Origin: Gongronella butleri
Taxonomy: Eukaryota > Mucoromycota > Mucoromycetes > Mucorales > Cunninghamellaceae
DNA length: 64,000 nt
Reading direction: 5' to 3'
Assembly (NCBI GenBank): GCA_025201375.1
Contig: JAIWZP010000016.1
Location: forward strand, 1 to 64,000
Part shown: piece by piece, positions 1 through 9,470 of the stretch
Numbering within the stretch: the first letter of the stretch is position 1
How the letters are laid out: each line of letters starts with the position of its first letter
Notes under the pieces: generated by a model
The model's input: the letters and a program-made list of their open reading frames with translations, nothing else
What the model was told of the DNA's origin: nothing
Database searches by the model: none
Made by a program: the position numbers and the translations under genes

Positions 1-793
1 ATTAATTTTTACCTAAAGCAATTATGAACTATGAATTATGAACTATGAATTACCGAGATCGCCTCCGCAAGCTCAACATCAAGGGAGTCGACACAGACCT
101 GTGCCCTATCTGCAAGAGCAACAAAGAGGACCCGGACCACTTCTGGGTCGCGTGCCCCCAAAAACGCACTTTTTGGGCGTCCATGTGGCCAGGGGTCCGT
201 TGGTCAGCCCTCAGCGAAAAAATCCGAAAATGCATATGGCGACCCCACGAAGCCCCAAAAGACATGATCCAAAAAGTCGGGTGGGGAATGGTGACCCTGT
301 GGAGTCACCACTACCAATGCACCATGGGAAATGTCCCATGGACGCACAAATCACTCCGCAGCCATCTAAAGGTGAACCTGGACCTCCTGGAGGACCAGGC
401 ATCTCATTGAATATCAGTATTATTATTATTATATAGTTAGTACGGAATAAAGAACTACCAATTTATACAAAAAAAAAGAACTATGAATTAATACTATGAC
501 TATGATTATCCCCCCACCATGCACTCTGTATCCTAAGAAATTGCTACTCCATCACTATACCGCTATATCGTATCACCGTCACGAAATCACCCTCTATTGC
601 ACCTCTGCCACGACCCTGCCCCGACAGCTATACCTCGAACCTGCCCCTGAAATTATGTATCTTCTATGCCATCGTATCTGCCCCTTTGATGATTATGTCC
701 CTCTATTATGTACCCTGTCTTGCTACACACATGCCACTTGAAAAGCCTGAATAAATTTATGTTTTATACAAAAAAATAATTAATTTTTACCTA
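1..793 (+). mobile_element. Nested 5'-truncated LINE insertion (outer element with TSD)
   Basis: A 15-bp direct repeat, ATTAATTTTTACCTA, lies at 1-15 and again at 779-793. It brackets an insertion ending in GAATAAAT (AATAAA at 750-755), then TTATACAAAAAA and an A-rich tail at about 765-778. A long direct repeat plus a 3' A-tail is the mark of target-primed reverse transcription. The body left after removing the inner insertion (16-52 plus 491-778) has no recognisable protein and is probably only 3' untranslated sequence of a non-LTR retrotransposon. Its first bases could be missing or the element may start before the window, but the repeat at base 1 suggests the whole insertion is present. 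Confidence is high for an insertion, moderate for the element class. Confidence 0.7.
53..477 (+). mobile_element. LINE 3' end, inner insertion
   Basis: A 13-bp direct repeat GAACTATGAATTA at 40-52 and 478-490 brackets this insertion, which sits inside the outer one. It encodes the C-terminal tail of a LINE reverse transcriptase ORF (about 45-410, + strand): a zinc-binding motif CPIC...DHFWVAC, then FWASMWPGVRW and a VGWGMVTLWSHHY block. This is the zinc-finger region that follows the RT domain in many LINE ORF2 proteins. The 3' end is AATAAA (446-451), then TTATACAAAAAAAAA. The element is strongly 5'-truncated and dead. Confidence 0.75.
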
Positions 794-1137
794 GTAAAAG
801 ATACAATATTGAATACAAAAATAAAAAAAGGGTACGAAAACGATGCCGGACACTGCTATGGAGGTGCTCCCCGACGGGGGCCTCTCATGGTCCATGGTAG
901 CGGCCAGGGGCCCATCCTGGGTTACATCTGGTCCCCAGCCAGCATCCCCGCAGAATCGTTTGTCCCCATCTGTAAAGCTCTCAATGCCATGTGGGCCTCC
1001 CACTGGAGTTTCGTCTTCGCCCCCCTGGCTCTGTCAACTCACAGGACATCCAGATCAATTTGACAGATTAGCATTACATGGATAATTAATTTATAATAAA
1101 GTACTCTTTTCGTATACAAAAAAAAAAAAAAAAAAAA
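794..1137 (+). mobile_element. Third truncated LINE 3' end (possibly two fragments)
   Basis: The 3' end shows AATAAA (1095-1100), then CGTATACAAA and a tail of about 20 A ending at 1137. A short translated block (ICKALNAMWASHWSFVF, near 970-1020) aligns with the LWSHHY and LWRQHF blocks of the neighbouring fragments, so it is the same kind of LINE C-terminus. A second A-rich tail-like stretch (GAATACAAAAATAAAAAAAGG, about 810-832) near its left edge may be the tail of yet another tiny fragment. I could not find a target-site duplication. Confidence 0.55.
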
Positions 1138-1566
1138 TAGAGGACACGACATTCTTTCTGCTGTCCTGCTCGCATAAAATAGCCGTCTGGTCATTCATGT
1201 GGCCCGCTGTGCCTTGGCCGCAGCTCGAAGACAAATTATTTCGCGCAATTTACGCACCTCTCTCAACGACACCATCAGAATTGACTAAAGTTGGTTGGAC
1301 ACTGGATATTCTATGGCGCCAACATTTTCAAGTGATGAACAGTGACACGCAGTGGTCTCACACGATGTCCCGGGCACTCCGTGCCCAACAGTTAGCAACA
1401 CACCAAGACTAACTGTATCGCCGTGAACCACCCCACATGTTGCAAGAATATGCATTATTTTCCACTGTTATTTCCTTCCCACTCCTTTTTGCTACTACGC
1501 CACAACCCCACTCCCTGAAAGAACCATGAATTATGCGAAATAAAAGTGTTTTTAATACAAAAAAAA
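1138..1566 (+). mobile_element. Fourth truncated LINE 3' end
   Basis: Directly abuts the A-tail of the previous fragment. Translation from 1140 gives EDTTFFLLSCSHKIAVWSFMWPAVPW in pieces that align with the first fragment's EDPDHFWVACPQKRTFWASMWPGVRW, followed by VGWTLDILWRQHF. It ends with AATAAA (1539-1544), then TTTTTAATACAAAAAAAA. It starts in the middle of the zinc-finger motif, as expected for 5' truncation. No intact reading frame remains. Confidence 0.7.
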
Positions 1567-1745
1567 TTTATGATGAGGAGGAGGGTGCTGCGGAGACGGG
1601 GGATTGGCTCATATTTATTTATTTTTTTTCTCTAGTGAGAGAGGACACCCCAAAACTCTTGCTTTTGTTGGCACGCGAGGAGGTTGTGCGGGTCTTTTTT
1701 GTGTATGTGGTGGCATTGGCAGAAAAATGAGGTGACTTGTTTCCA

Positions 1746-2738
1746 CTAGGCATTTTCGTCGGGCTGCGAATATCTTGCCGTGCAAGACCTAGAATCAATT
1801 TGCAACGAACGAGTTGCCTTTTGATGTGTTGCACGTGGCTTGATGACATCCTTGTCAATTTGGGCGGCAATGTGGTCCATGGACTCCAATGCCCGGTACA
1901 AGGATATCCAGGTATGTTTCCGAATGAGCACGACATTTGGATTGGTCTTTGATGCACGTCTGATGATTTCTTTAAGTAAAAGTTGATAGCGGCAGATACG
2001 TTGGATTGGCTGCAAAAGAAAAGCAAAGTCAATAATTCGATACTACGAGATTCATTGTTTGGGTACTCGAATCAAAATGTCTTCAAATTGGGCGCTCTTG
2101 TGTGACGGATCCTTCGCCTGCCGGGCCAGTAACAGATGACATTCATGCGAAAAAGTTACCCATTCTGCTTTGTTCCGGTAGTCAAGGCATACAGCCCACG
2201 CCTGCAAATGTCCTTGACAATATTCATTATACAGTGCGGCAAATTGATCAATCTAGCTCCATGCAATCTGTCAATGTATTATTGCGTTGGTGGTTGACCT
2301 TGTTACCGATTGAAGAAATAGCATGGCAATTGTATGGCATTTTTTATCCATTTCCAGTTCGATGGGTGCGCCGTGGTGCGCAAAGATTGCCATATTAAAC
2401 GAGTACAAAAAATTTCGGTGGAAGGCTAGGATTTCTCGGCTGTTGCGCCGTACACGGGCAGTGTGGCAGCTGCTGATCCAATTTTGTTGACTCATTTGAT
2501 CTAAGAACACTTCAACAAGCATGCGCATATCATCAATAAATGTGCGTTCCGTTTGGATCAATTCGTCTATTGCTAACGAAAGCTGCCGTGATCTATCATC
2601 GATTGTATTTTGGTGCATTGCAGGCATTGGAAGCGAGAGTGTTCTCTTCAGGCAGTTGGCAAGCATGTGACATGAGTGAGGTGAAGCTTCCTGGCCATTG
2701 TGTGACGTGGGGCTTGTGAATTGCGCCGAATACGCCAT
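1746..2738 (-). CDS. Rho-type guanine nucleotide exchange factor, DH domain only
   Basis: Predicted exons are 2738-2307, 2252-2067 and 2009-1746, joined by 54-57-bp GT-AG introns, giving about 293 aa. The Dbl-homology (DH) domain fills almost the whole protein. CR1 is seen as AIDELIQTERTFIDDMRMLV, the middle as FAALYNEYCQGHLQAW, and CR3 as PIQRICRYQLLLKEII after the second splice. DH domains load GTP onto Rho/Rac/Cdc42 GTPases and so control actin and polarity. In the family a PH domain normally follows, but here the frame stops about 40 residues after the DH core, 180 bp before the LINE pile-up. The gene may be a 3'-truncated paralogue or a true DH-only protein. The start is the first ATG of the open frame; an upstream exon cannot be excluded. 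Confidence 0.7.
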
Positions 2739-3061
2739 TGAGCCAGCAAGAACGTCGTATGCTTATGCTCTGTCGCTCACAAGAAAGAAACAAAAAGGAA
2801 AAGTGCCTGAATGTATTGCATCTTTTACCATGAAATACGTTTTTGAAAACGATTCAGGAGGTGTCTTTTTTTTTGCATGCAAGTGGAACAAACAAAACAT
2901 CACAGGAATAGAATCTCTGGTTGGTGGAATTTGTCACGGGCCGACTGACAGACATCAGCATTGATTCGCCGTTTGTAAATAAAAATTGACTGGCCCAGGA
3001 ACAGAAAAGACAATGTCCGATTGTTTTTCTCCTTTTCTTTCTTTCCTTCAAATTTCAATTC
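2739..3061. other. Spacer between divergent RhoGEF and ERG2
   Basis: About 320 bp of AT-rich DNA between two divergent starts, presumably holding both promoters. Pyrimidine-rich stretches (for example 3020-3055) precede the ERG2 start. No other gene or repeat is seen. Confidence 0.5.
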
Positions 3062-3730
3062 ATGATGAGCTGCAAGTGTGTGACATCGTCGTGTCTCATG
3101 AAATTCTTTTTCATTGCTACGCTTCTCGTGGCTTTGTTCATGGGTCTGGATCAAGTCAAGGACCAGTTCTACATGTTTGAACCCGAGACGCTGCAACAAA
3201 TTGCCCAAAAGAACATTGCTTTGTACAGCAATGACAGCCGCATGATGATCAACAAAATTGCTCAAGACTTGGATGAAATCTACCCTGGCCATGTTCAGCT
3301 CAAGGAAGAATGGGTGTTCAACAATGCTGGTGGCGCCATGGGCTCGATGTGGATCTTACATGGCTCCTTGACCGAGTATGTCATCATCTTTGGCACCCCT
3401 GTGGGCACGGAGGGTCACACCGGCCGTTTTTTCGCTGATGATTATTTCATCATGCTGGAGGGCGAACAGTGGGCGTTTAGCCCTGGTCAATTGACTCGAG
3501 AGGTGTTCCGTGTTGGCGAAATGCACCATTTGCCTCGTGGCCACGCTCAGCAATACAAGATCCCCGAACACGGCTTTGCTCTGGAGTATGCTCGCGGTTG
3601 GATCCCATTGATGCTTCCCTTTGGCTTCTTTGACACATTCTTTTCCACCATTGACTTCGTCACCATGTACCACACTTTCCGTTTGTATGGCAAGGCTATC
3701 ATTGGTGAATTGCTCAAGGGCAAGATTTAA
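3062..3730 (+). CDS. ERG2: C-8 sterol isomerase (Erg2 / sigma-1 receptor family)
   Basis: A single-exon 222-aa protein, the same length as yeast Erg2. It moves the sterol double bond from C-8 to C-7 in ergosterol synthesis in the ER membrane. An N-terminal hydrophobic anchor (FFFIATLLVALFMG) is followed by the conserved core: EEWVFNNAGGAMG, EYVIIFGTPVGTEGHTG, FADDYF, and the C-terminal ARGWIPLMLPFGFFDTFFST segment. The frame opens at 3062, but an internal Met at 3098 (MKFFF) matches the start used in yeast and may be the true one. The gene converges on ARP2, with only 83 bp between stop codons. The azole-alternative morpholine drugs act on this family. Confidence 0.95.
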   Translation: MMSCKCVTSSCLMKFFFIATLLVALFMGLDQVKDQFYMFEPETLQQIAQKNIALYSNDSRMMINKIAQDLDEIYPGHVQLKEEWVFNNAGGAMGSMWILHGSLTEYVIIFGTPVGTEGHTGRFFADDYFIMLEGEQWAFSPGQLTREVFRVGEMHHLPRGHAQQYKIPEHGFALEYARGWIPLMLPFGFFDTFFSTIDFVTMYHTFRLYGKAIIGELLKGKI

Positions 3731-3813
3731 ACGGTTCATGTATAATGTAATGCGGTCCAAACTGATCGTGTAATAAAGAAATCCGCTTGTTTATTGATAC
3801 ATGAGAGTGCCAT

Positions 3814-5446
3814 TTAAGAAGCAGATCCCAGGCTGAGCTTGTCAAGGGCACGAGGACCCATTTCATCCCATTCTTGCTTCGTGACCCACCACGAATCCTT
3901 GTCTTTCATGATATCCGCCAGCACAGCGCCGCCGAGGTACACCCTAATGTAGAAAATTCAGATATGGTTAGTGGCTATGCCTCGCCTCTAAAACAAAAAA
4001 AAAAAAAAACGTTGAATTGGCTTACATGTGCTTGCGTCGCGGGGGGTCTTCAATGCGAATCTTGAATTTCTGTGTATTTGAAGATGATGAGATACAGAGA
4101 AGTGCAATTCATTTTTCATGAGACTTACACTTAATCGAGAAGCATCGCCATTGAGGACGTTTGTCAAGTACAGCTGCTTCATTTCTTTCTCCAGGCGGCT
4201 GGGCAAGCCAGGATACATGGTGGAGCCACCAGAGAGGACAATGTGCTTGTACAGATCGGGTCGAATGTCGATATCAGCCGATTGAATTGTGTTGAAAAGC
4301 ATCTCTAAATATCGTATGAACAATATGTGAGCATCGGGCAAGTGTACATTAATAGCGAGCTTACCGGCCATGCCGGGGGCTTCCACGTCGACCAAGTGAG
4401 GCTGGAACAAGCATTCAGATGCCTCAAACCGTTCCGAACCCACCTTGATGATGCGCCCATCAGGCAATTCGTATTGCTCCACGAGCGTCGTCGTCTCGTT
4501 GCCTAGCTTCTGATCAAGTTCGAGGTCGTAACTTTAAAAGAAACTGGCCATAAGCACGTGTTGCGCGACGAGTAAAAAAACCCATACTTACCTCACGTAG
4601 CAAAACTTTTCCTTGATTTGACGAACTGTCTCAAAATCGGCTGTTCTGTTGAATGCATAGCCGCGCAGCAGTAGGAGCTTGATCAAATACTTGGTAACAT
4701 GTCTGCCAGCCACATCAAGGCGACGAGTCAAATTGGCCGGCGCGTAGCCTTGATAGACAGGGACAATATGCGTAACACCATCACCAGAGTCAACAACGAC
4801 GCCTGACATCAAACCTATGCCATGGTAAATGCGTGTTAGCAATAAAACAAATATTTCAAGTCAGCATCGATAGAAAGAAATGTACCTTGAGCGTACAGAG
4901 TCAGCACCGCTTGAATGGCGACATAGATGCCCTGGAAACCATACTCCTCAAACATGATTTGAGCCATTTTTTCGCGGTTCGACTTGGGATTCAAAGGTGC
5001 CTCCGTGAGCAAGATCTTGCAATCCCGAGGGTCGACTTGAAGCTGCTCATCAAAGGTATAGTTCCACAGGTGGCGCATGTCCTCCCAGTTGCGAATGATG
5101 CCATTTTCCATGGGATACGACATTTGAAGAATATTGCGCAAAGCGGCAGCTTCATCGCCAATCATGATGTCCTTGACCTCTACGTCTCCCACTCGTTCTT
5201 CAGCGCGCAAAATAGGTCGACCAACGACACTAGGAAAGACGTGCTCTGGAAAATTGGAGCCAGCATAACCACACTTAACAAACTATTAAAAACAAGGAAG
5301 AAAAAAAAAGTTGACTCATCATCTGCAAATAGTCGCTGTGACGCGTTTTGTAGGCTGTTCCTCTTGACATGATAATTATTATTTATAAAAAAAATACTAC
5401 TTACACCAGTGCCGTTGTCAACAACAAGTGTCTTGGACGCGTTCAT
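3814..5446 (-). CDS. ARP2: Actin-related protein 2 (Arp2/3 complex subunit)
   Basis: A multi-exon gene whose first exon encodes [14 protein letters not shown] (start at 5446) and whose last encodes [16 protein letters not shown]...LGSAS with stop at 3814-3816. Between them lie recognisable Arp2 blocks: [77 protein letters not shown] and [15 protein letters not shown]. Phases fit at clear GT-AG introns, for example the one at about 4315-4365. Arp2 pairs with Arp3 to nucleate branched actin at cortical patches. The ATP-binding phosphate loops (DNGTG, DSGDG) are intact. Several introns are rich in A-tracts. It converges with ERG2. Confidence 0.95.
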
Positions 5447-5591
5447 GTACGTTGGTGAGAAGATGAAAACAGAAAGAAAATAGAAAACGACAATTTGCCA
5501 AGGCTGCGTTTTTTTTTTTTGTTTCAGGCCACGCTGATGAATAAAACTCCGATTACACGCAACCTCGACGTTCTGCTCGCGCAGCGCTTTA

Positions 5592-6651
5592 TTACATTTT
5601 TTCTGGCTTGAGATCCATACCAAGGCGATAATACGGATTGCGCCAATGTGCTCGTGATGCAAGAATTTCGGCTCGCGTTGGTGAACTAGATCCAGCTGTG
5701 GTGCTTGCTGCACCAGTGATGAGCTCCGAAGAGGGCGCCGATGCATATTTCGACGCCTTTGTGCCAACCGACGCCTTGGGAGTGCTGATGTTTGTTTCTT
5801 TTCCTGGTGATGGTGCTGCGTAATCAGCCATTTCTTCGTCTTCATCAATCACATATGTAAAGGATGACGGATCTGTCGGATTGAAGACAACATTTGAGAA
5901 ATACGAGACGTCGATTTGCATGACATGCGAATCCGTGGCGACCATATCAAGCAATTCCTTCATCTTCTCCTTGTTGTCAGCGGATAGCGTGCCAATGTGA
6001 TGCACAAGAGCCTTGATGCAAAGGTTGCGATCATTGGACAAGAGAATCACCGGCTTTTCCATATGGTATCGAAAGTACATGCAGCAGTCTAGGATATGAT
6101 CGTCTCCGGCGTGCAGCTGTTGCTCCATTGTATGCTTGTTGTAGAGTTCGTCACTGCGTTGACCACGCAGCGCCAGTGATTGAGCTTCCAGTTTTTGTTG
6201 TATGAATCGCATTGCTACGCGAGCCAGGTCGCTCACGCTAGCCACTTTGCCTTCTGTTGTCGTGTTGGTCATGCGTTTCATTTTTAAGCGGTCCAATTCT
6301 TTGACAACCACCCAAGGAATCACAATCAGCAACGCGCCTGGATGTTCTTCAGCATGATTTGCCAGCTGTTGGATATATTTGAGCCCAGTAATCAAAATAT
6401 TGGTATCGACAACAGCTATTTGTTGGAATGAGGCTAAAAAAAAAAAAAAAAAAAAAGTAAGAAATGGCTGAGGAGCGACAAGCGCCATAGCCACGCTCTC
6501 AGAAACAAGAATATATCATACCTGAAGTCAGGGACGTGCCACCTGCCAAAAACGAGTCATACAAATCGCCCGTCTGTTGTAGCCGAACAGCTGCAATTGC
6601 TTCATTGACTTCCAGAATAAACTCTGGCCCGTCAACATCCATAGACGTCAT
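5592..6651 (-). CDS. SWT1: SWT1-like PIN-domain endoribonuclease
   Basis: Two or more exons: a first exon starting MTSMDVDGPEFILEV (ATG at 6651), an A-rich intron near 6434-6530, then a long exon ending KPEKM. The PIN domain begins at AVVDTNILITGL and shows the family's acidic residues in VVDTN, VVKELDRLK, GDDHILD and SNDRNLC. Swt1 is a nuclear RNA endonuclease that clears faulty mRNPs at the nuclear pore; the IPWVVVKELDRLK block resembles Swt1 more than other PIN proteins. The C-terminal 100 residues are low-complexity (Ser/Ala/Thr-rich). The assignment to Swt1 rather than another PIN nuclease is by motif resemblance only. Confidence 0.7.
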
Positions 6652-6740
6652 GTCCTGACTTGCAAACGGGCAAAAATAAAATAGTGTGAAGGAAGAAGAG
6701 AGAAAGCGGAGCAATCGGCCCTTGAACTTTATTTTTGTTG

Positions 6741-7593
6741 TCAATCAAAAAGGCCAAATTCATCAACTTTTGCACTTTTCGCAGTCCGTGTTCGACGTTG
6801 ATTGTCATTGGCCACAGGAGGAAGGCGATTGGTGCCACATCCAGCGCATTTGATGGTGCACTGCCAACAATACTGTTGCGGCGCATCGCAAGCCCAACAT
6901 CGTGCAAAGCGGTCAATGATTTGCTTGCACAATCGGTCGTCCTGGCTCAACCCATCCTCGGTCTCACTTGGAAGAGACGTGTGCTGCTTTGGGTATCCAC
7001 ATCTTTTGATGTCGAGAGTGACTGAGTTTTTACTGATTCTGTTCACTGTTTTTTCGAAAAGCTCCAAGAAGGGCTCGTCGCTGGCCATGTTGTAATGAAA
7101 CAGGTCAAGACGTTCCAATGACAAAGACCCGGGTACGAGCAGTCCGCCTTTGATCCACTCCTGTAAGATTTTGGAGTCGGCTTCCAGATTTGTGTTTAGC
7201 CGACGCTGTCGCGCACTGAGGTGTTGCAAATGAGGGAACTTTATGAGCATCACCAGCGGGGAAATCATTGAATCATCCATGTCATCCATGCAAATCTAAG
7301 TGAAAAAAAATTGAGCAAACGGCGAAAATGCATGTAATGTAATTGCTTACCTCTTTGACAAGTTTGCGCAGGTTATGCCCGTTTGAGTCACGGAACCGGC
7401 GCAGAGTTGCATAGACTTGGTGTAGATCGTGCTCTTTGGTGAAGACCAGGTGGGACCATATTGTTTTTGACGCCAGTAAAAAATATCGGCAGTGCTGGCA
7501 AGTGTCGAGTAGGTTCCAAAGGGAACACACGTCCAAATTCAAACAAATTTTCTCCAGAAGCTCAATAGGTAGTTGCTCCAGCTTTGAAAACAT
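6741..7593 (-). CDS. F-box protein with C-terminal Cys-rich (probably zinc-binding) motif
   Basis: Exons 7593-7351 and 7295-6741 give about 265 aa. The N-terminus is an F-box (LEQLPIELLEKICLNLDVCSLWNLLDTC), which binds Skp1 in SCF ubiquitin ligases. The middle has Leu-rich, helical substrate-domain-like sequence. Near the C-terminus is a compact cluster, CWACDAPQQYCWQCTIKCAGC (C-X2-C-X6-C-X2-C-X3-C-X2-C), which looks like a zinc-binding finger and ends in a basic RRTRTAK stretch. I do not recognise a named orthologue. The gene is divergent from DPH7, with 151 bp between starts. Confidence 0.75.
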
Positions 7594-7744
7594 TAGTTTG
7601 CGGAAAAGAAGAACGAAAAATGAAAGGGGTGAGAGATATGACTCAGCTGGGGAACCAAATTGACATTGTTCATGCAAGATCACCCAGCGGTATTTCTTTT
7701 GCGCTTGACCATTTCCTTTTTTTTTTCGTTTCCCCTTGGAAAAA
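7594..7744. promoter_or_regulatory. Shared promoter of F-box gene and DPH7
   Basis: Only 151 bp separate two divergent start codons. A T-rich tract (7707-7728) lies just upstream of the DPH7 start. No TATA element is obvious; a bidirectional promoter is inferred from geometry. Confidence 0.45.
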
Positions 7745-8752
7745 ATGCAAATTCAGTCACTCAGTCAGTTTGACACTGGCTACAGTGCTGATTCAGTTGA
7801 GTTTTGCCCTTTTGAAGATAATTATGAGTATCTTGTCTGTGGCACCTATCAGCTGCTTGACGACGAGCAAGATCGACAGCGCAAAGGCAAGCTGTTCTTG
7901 TTGAATGTACAAAACGACAAGGCAGAATATCAAGTAAACCAGGTGTTGGATACACATGCGATTCTCGACATGAAATGGAACCACGTGCCTATGGATGGAC
8001 AGCAAATTTTGGGTGTTGTCGATTCCATGGACGGATTTTCCATGTACCGCCTTGTGTCTGGCCAGTTGGAGCTTTTGCAGCGCATCCCCGTACTGCAAGA
8101 TTCATCCATTCTTTCTCTCTCGTTGGATTGGGCATCGCGCAGACACAGCAGCAGTAATGACTGTGTGGTATCGCATTCCAATGGCAGTCTAAGCCTGCTT
8201 CAGCCTCAAACACATGGAATTGGAAACATAAGAACGTGGCAAGCGCACGATTTGGAGGCATGGATCGCCGCATTTGATTATTGGGACACTTGGCGTGTTT
8301 ACTCGGGCGCCGATGACATGATGTTTCGAGGCTGGGATACGCGCACTGATTTAAGTCAGCCCATCTTCACATACCGGAGGCACGACATGGGTGTCACGAC
8401 CATCCAATCCAATCCACATCGCGAACACGTCTTGGCCACGGGTAGCTATGACGAACACGTGTACCTGTGGGACATACGCAACACTCGTGCCCCGACATCG
8501 ACGATCCACACACCAGGAGGAGGCATCTGGCGTCTCAAATGGCATCCGTCCAACCCAGCCATCCTTCTCTCCGCATCAATGCATGCAGGCGCTTTTGTGT
8601 TGGATACAGACAAGGGCCAGGTTGCCAATTCATTTTTAGATCATGAATCCATGGCGTATGGCGCTGATTGGTCGTATGGCTCTCCAGATTTGGTTGCGTC
8701 GTGCTCTTTTTACGATCATATCCTTCATTTGTGGCGACCATCGATGGACTAG
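7745..8752 (+). CDS. DPH7: Diphthine methylesterase, WD40 protein (Dph7)
   Basis: Single exon, 335 aa from the ATG at 7745. The N-terminus has the family signature DTGYSADSVEFCPF...YLVCGTYQL. WD40 blades follow, with typical repeat ends such as GWDTRTD, GSYDEHVYLWDIRNT, GGIWRLKWHPSNP and SFYDHILHLW. Dph7 (yeast Rrt2, human WDR85) demethylates methylated diphthine so that Dph6 can finish diphthamide on elongation factor 2. The length is close to the fungal family. It is divergent from the F-box gene and convergent with ATP18 (about 100 bp between stops). Confidence 0.9.
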   Translation: MQIQSLSQFDTGYSADSVEFCPFEDNYEYLVCGTYQLLDDEQDRQRKGKLFLLNVQNDKAEYQVNQVLDTHAILDMKWNHVPMDGQQILGVVDSMDGFSMYRLVSGQLELLQRIPVLQDSSILSLSLDWASRRHSSSNDCVVSHSNGSLSLLQPQTHGIGNIRTWQAHDLEAWIAAFDYWDTWRVYSGADDMMFRGWDTRTDLSQPIFTYRRHDMGVTTIQSNPHREHVLATGSYDEHVYLWDIRNTRAPTSTIHTPGGGIWRLKWHPSNPAILLSASMHAGAFVLDTDKGQVANSFLDHESMAYGADWSYGSPDLVASCSFYDHILHLWRPSMD

Positions 8753-8854
8753 CATAAAAAACCTTTATTGGAACAAAATGATGCTATATTTTTAGAGGGT
8801 GATTGAGTCGAGTGTGTTCGCACATGACGATGGGATAGATGGTGGATGGGTTGT

Positions 8855-8936
8855 CTAGTGATCCTTCTTGCCAGCCGACACTGTTTTTTCAAAAAATAAA
8901 ATAAATAATTATATATAAGCACAAACAAAACGAAAA

Positions 8937-8980
<44 letters not shown>

Positions 8981-9204
8981 GAATTGTGCAACTTACTGGC
9001 AGGGTTTCTGGGGTCGTTTCTGTATTCATCGCCTGTGAACAAAAGAAACATTAAGAGGTTGAAAAATAAAAATTATGCATGAACTTTACTGTCAATCATA
9101 GCAGACTGGGCCTTAGCAACCAAGTAGAACACAGTGGCACCACCGACAAAGAAGGGGGCAATGGGACGAAGGATGGGAGTGTTGAATTTGCGAAGACCAA
9201 ACAT
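8855..9204 (-). CDS. ATP18: ATP synthase subunit j (Atp18)
   Basis: A tiny three-exon gene predicted to encode 58 aa (yeast Atp18 has 59). Exon 1 starts MFGLRKFNTPILRPIAPFF at 9204 and carries the single transmembrane helix. Exon 2 encodes DEYRNDPRNPA (near 9001-9034), the conserved NDPRNP motif. Exon 3 encodes SAGKKDH (8882-8855). Subunit j sits in the membrane Fo part of mitochondrial ATP synthase and stabilises it and its dimers. The second intron contains a pure GA microsatellite. The upstream open frame (to 9294) would add a non-conserved leader and is not used here. Confidence 0.88.
8945..8976. repeat. (GA)n microsatellite in ATP18 intron 2
   Basis: An uninterrupted run of about 16 GA units preceded by an A-tract, inside an intron. 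On the transcribed strand it is a (TC)n pyrimidine tract. Confidence 0.9.
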
Positions 9205-9470
9205 ATTGGAATATACAGAGAAGGAAAGAAAAGGACCAACAACAAAAAAAAGGATGGGCAACAAGTACCCCCCGGCCTGGCGGAGAATGAACAAAAACAG
9301 GCCGGGTTGCGAAACAACACGCCGGACGTGATAAATCCGTCGGACATCGGCCGTGGCTTGGTGTGGCTTTTGATTAAAGCGCTGCCAGCCCTGAGTGGAG
9401 CTTTTTTTTTTTTTTCTTTCCTTTTTCTTTATTGCAGCTTTATTCTCTCCCCTTCACCCACCAGTCTCCA
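9205..9470. promoter_or_regulatory. Shared promoter of ATP18 and LARP1
   Basis: 266 bp between divergent starts. A T-tract with TTTATTGCAG at 9402-9437 upstream of the LARP1 ATG may be a 5'-UTR intron acceptor. The exact transcription starts cannot be read. Confidence 0.4.

Noticed and set aside
5180..5848. Long minus-strand frame covering the ARP2 first intron and upstream region
   Set aside because: It runs through intron and spacer sequence in the wrong frame; real exons of ARP2 and the PIN gene explain the region.
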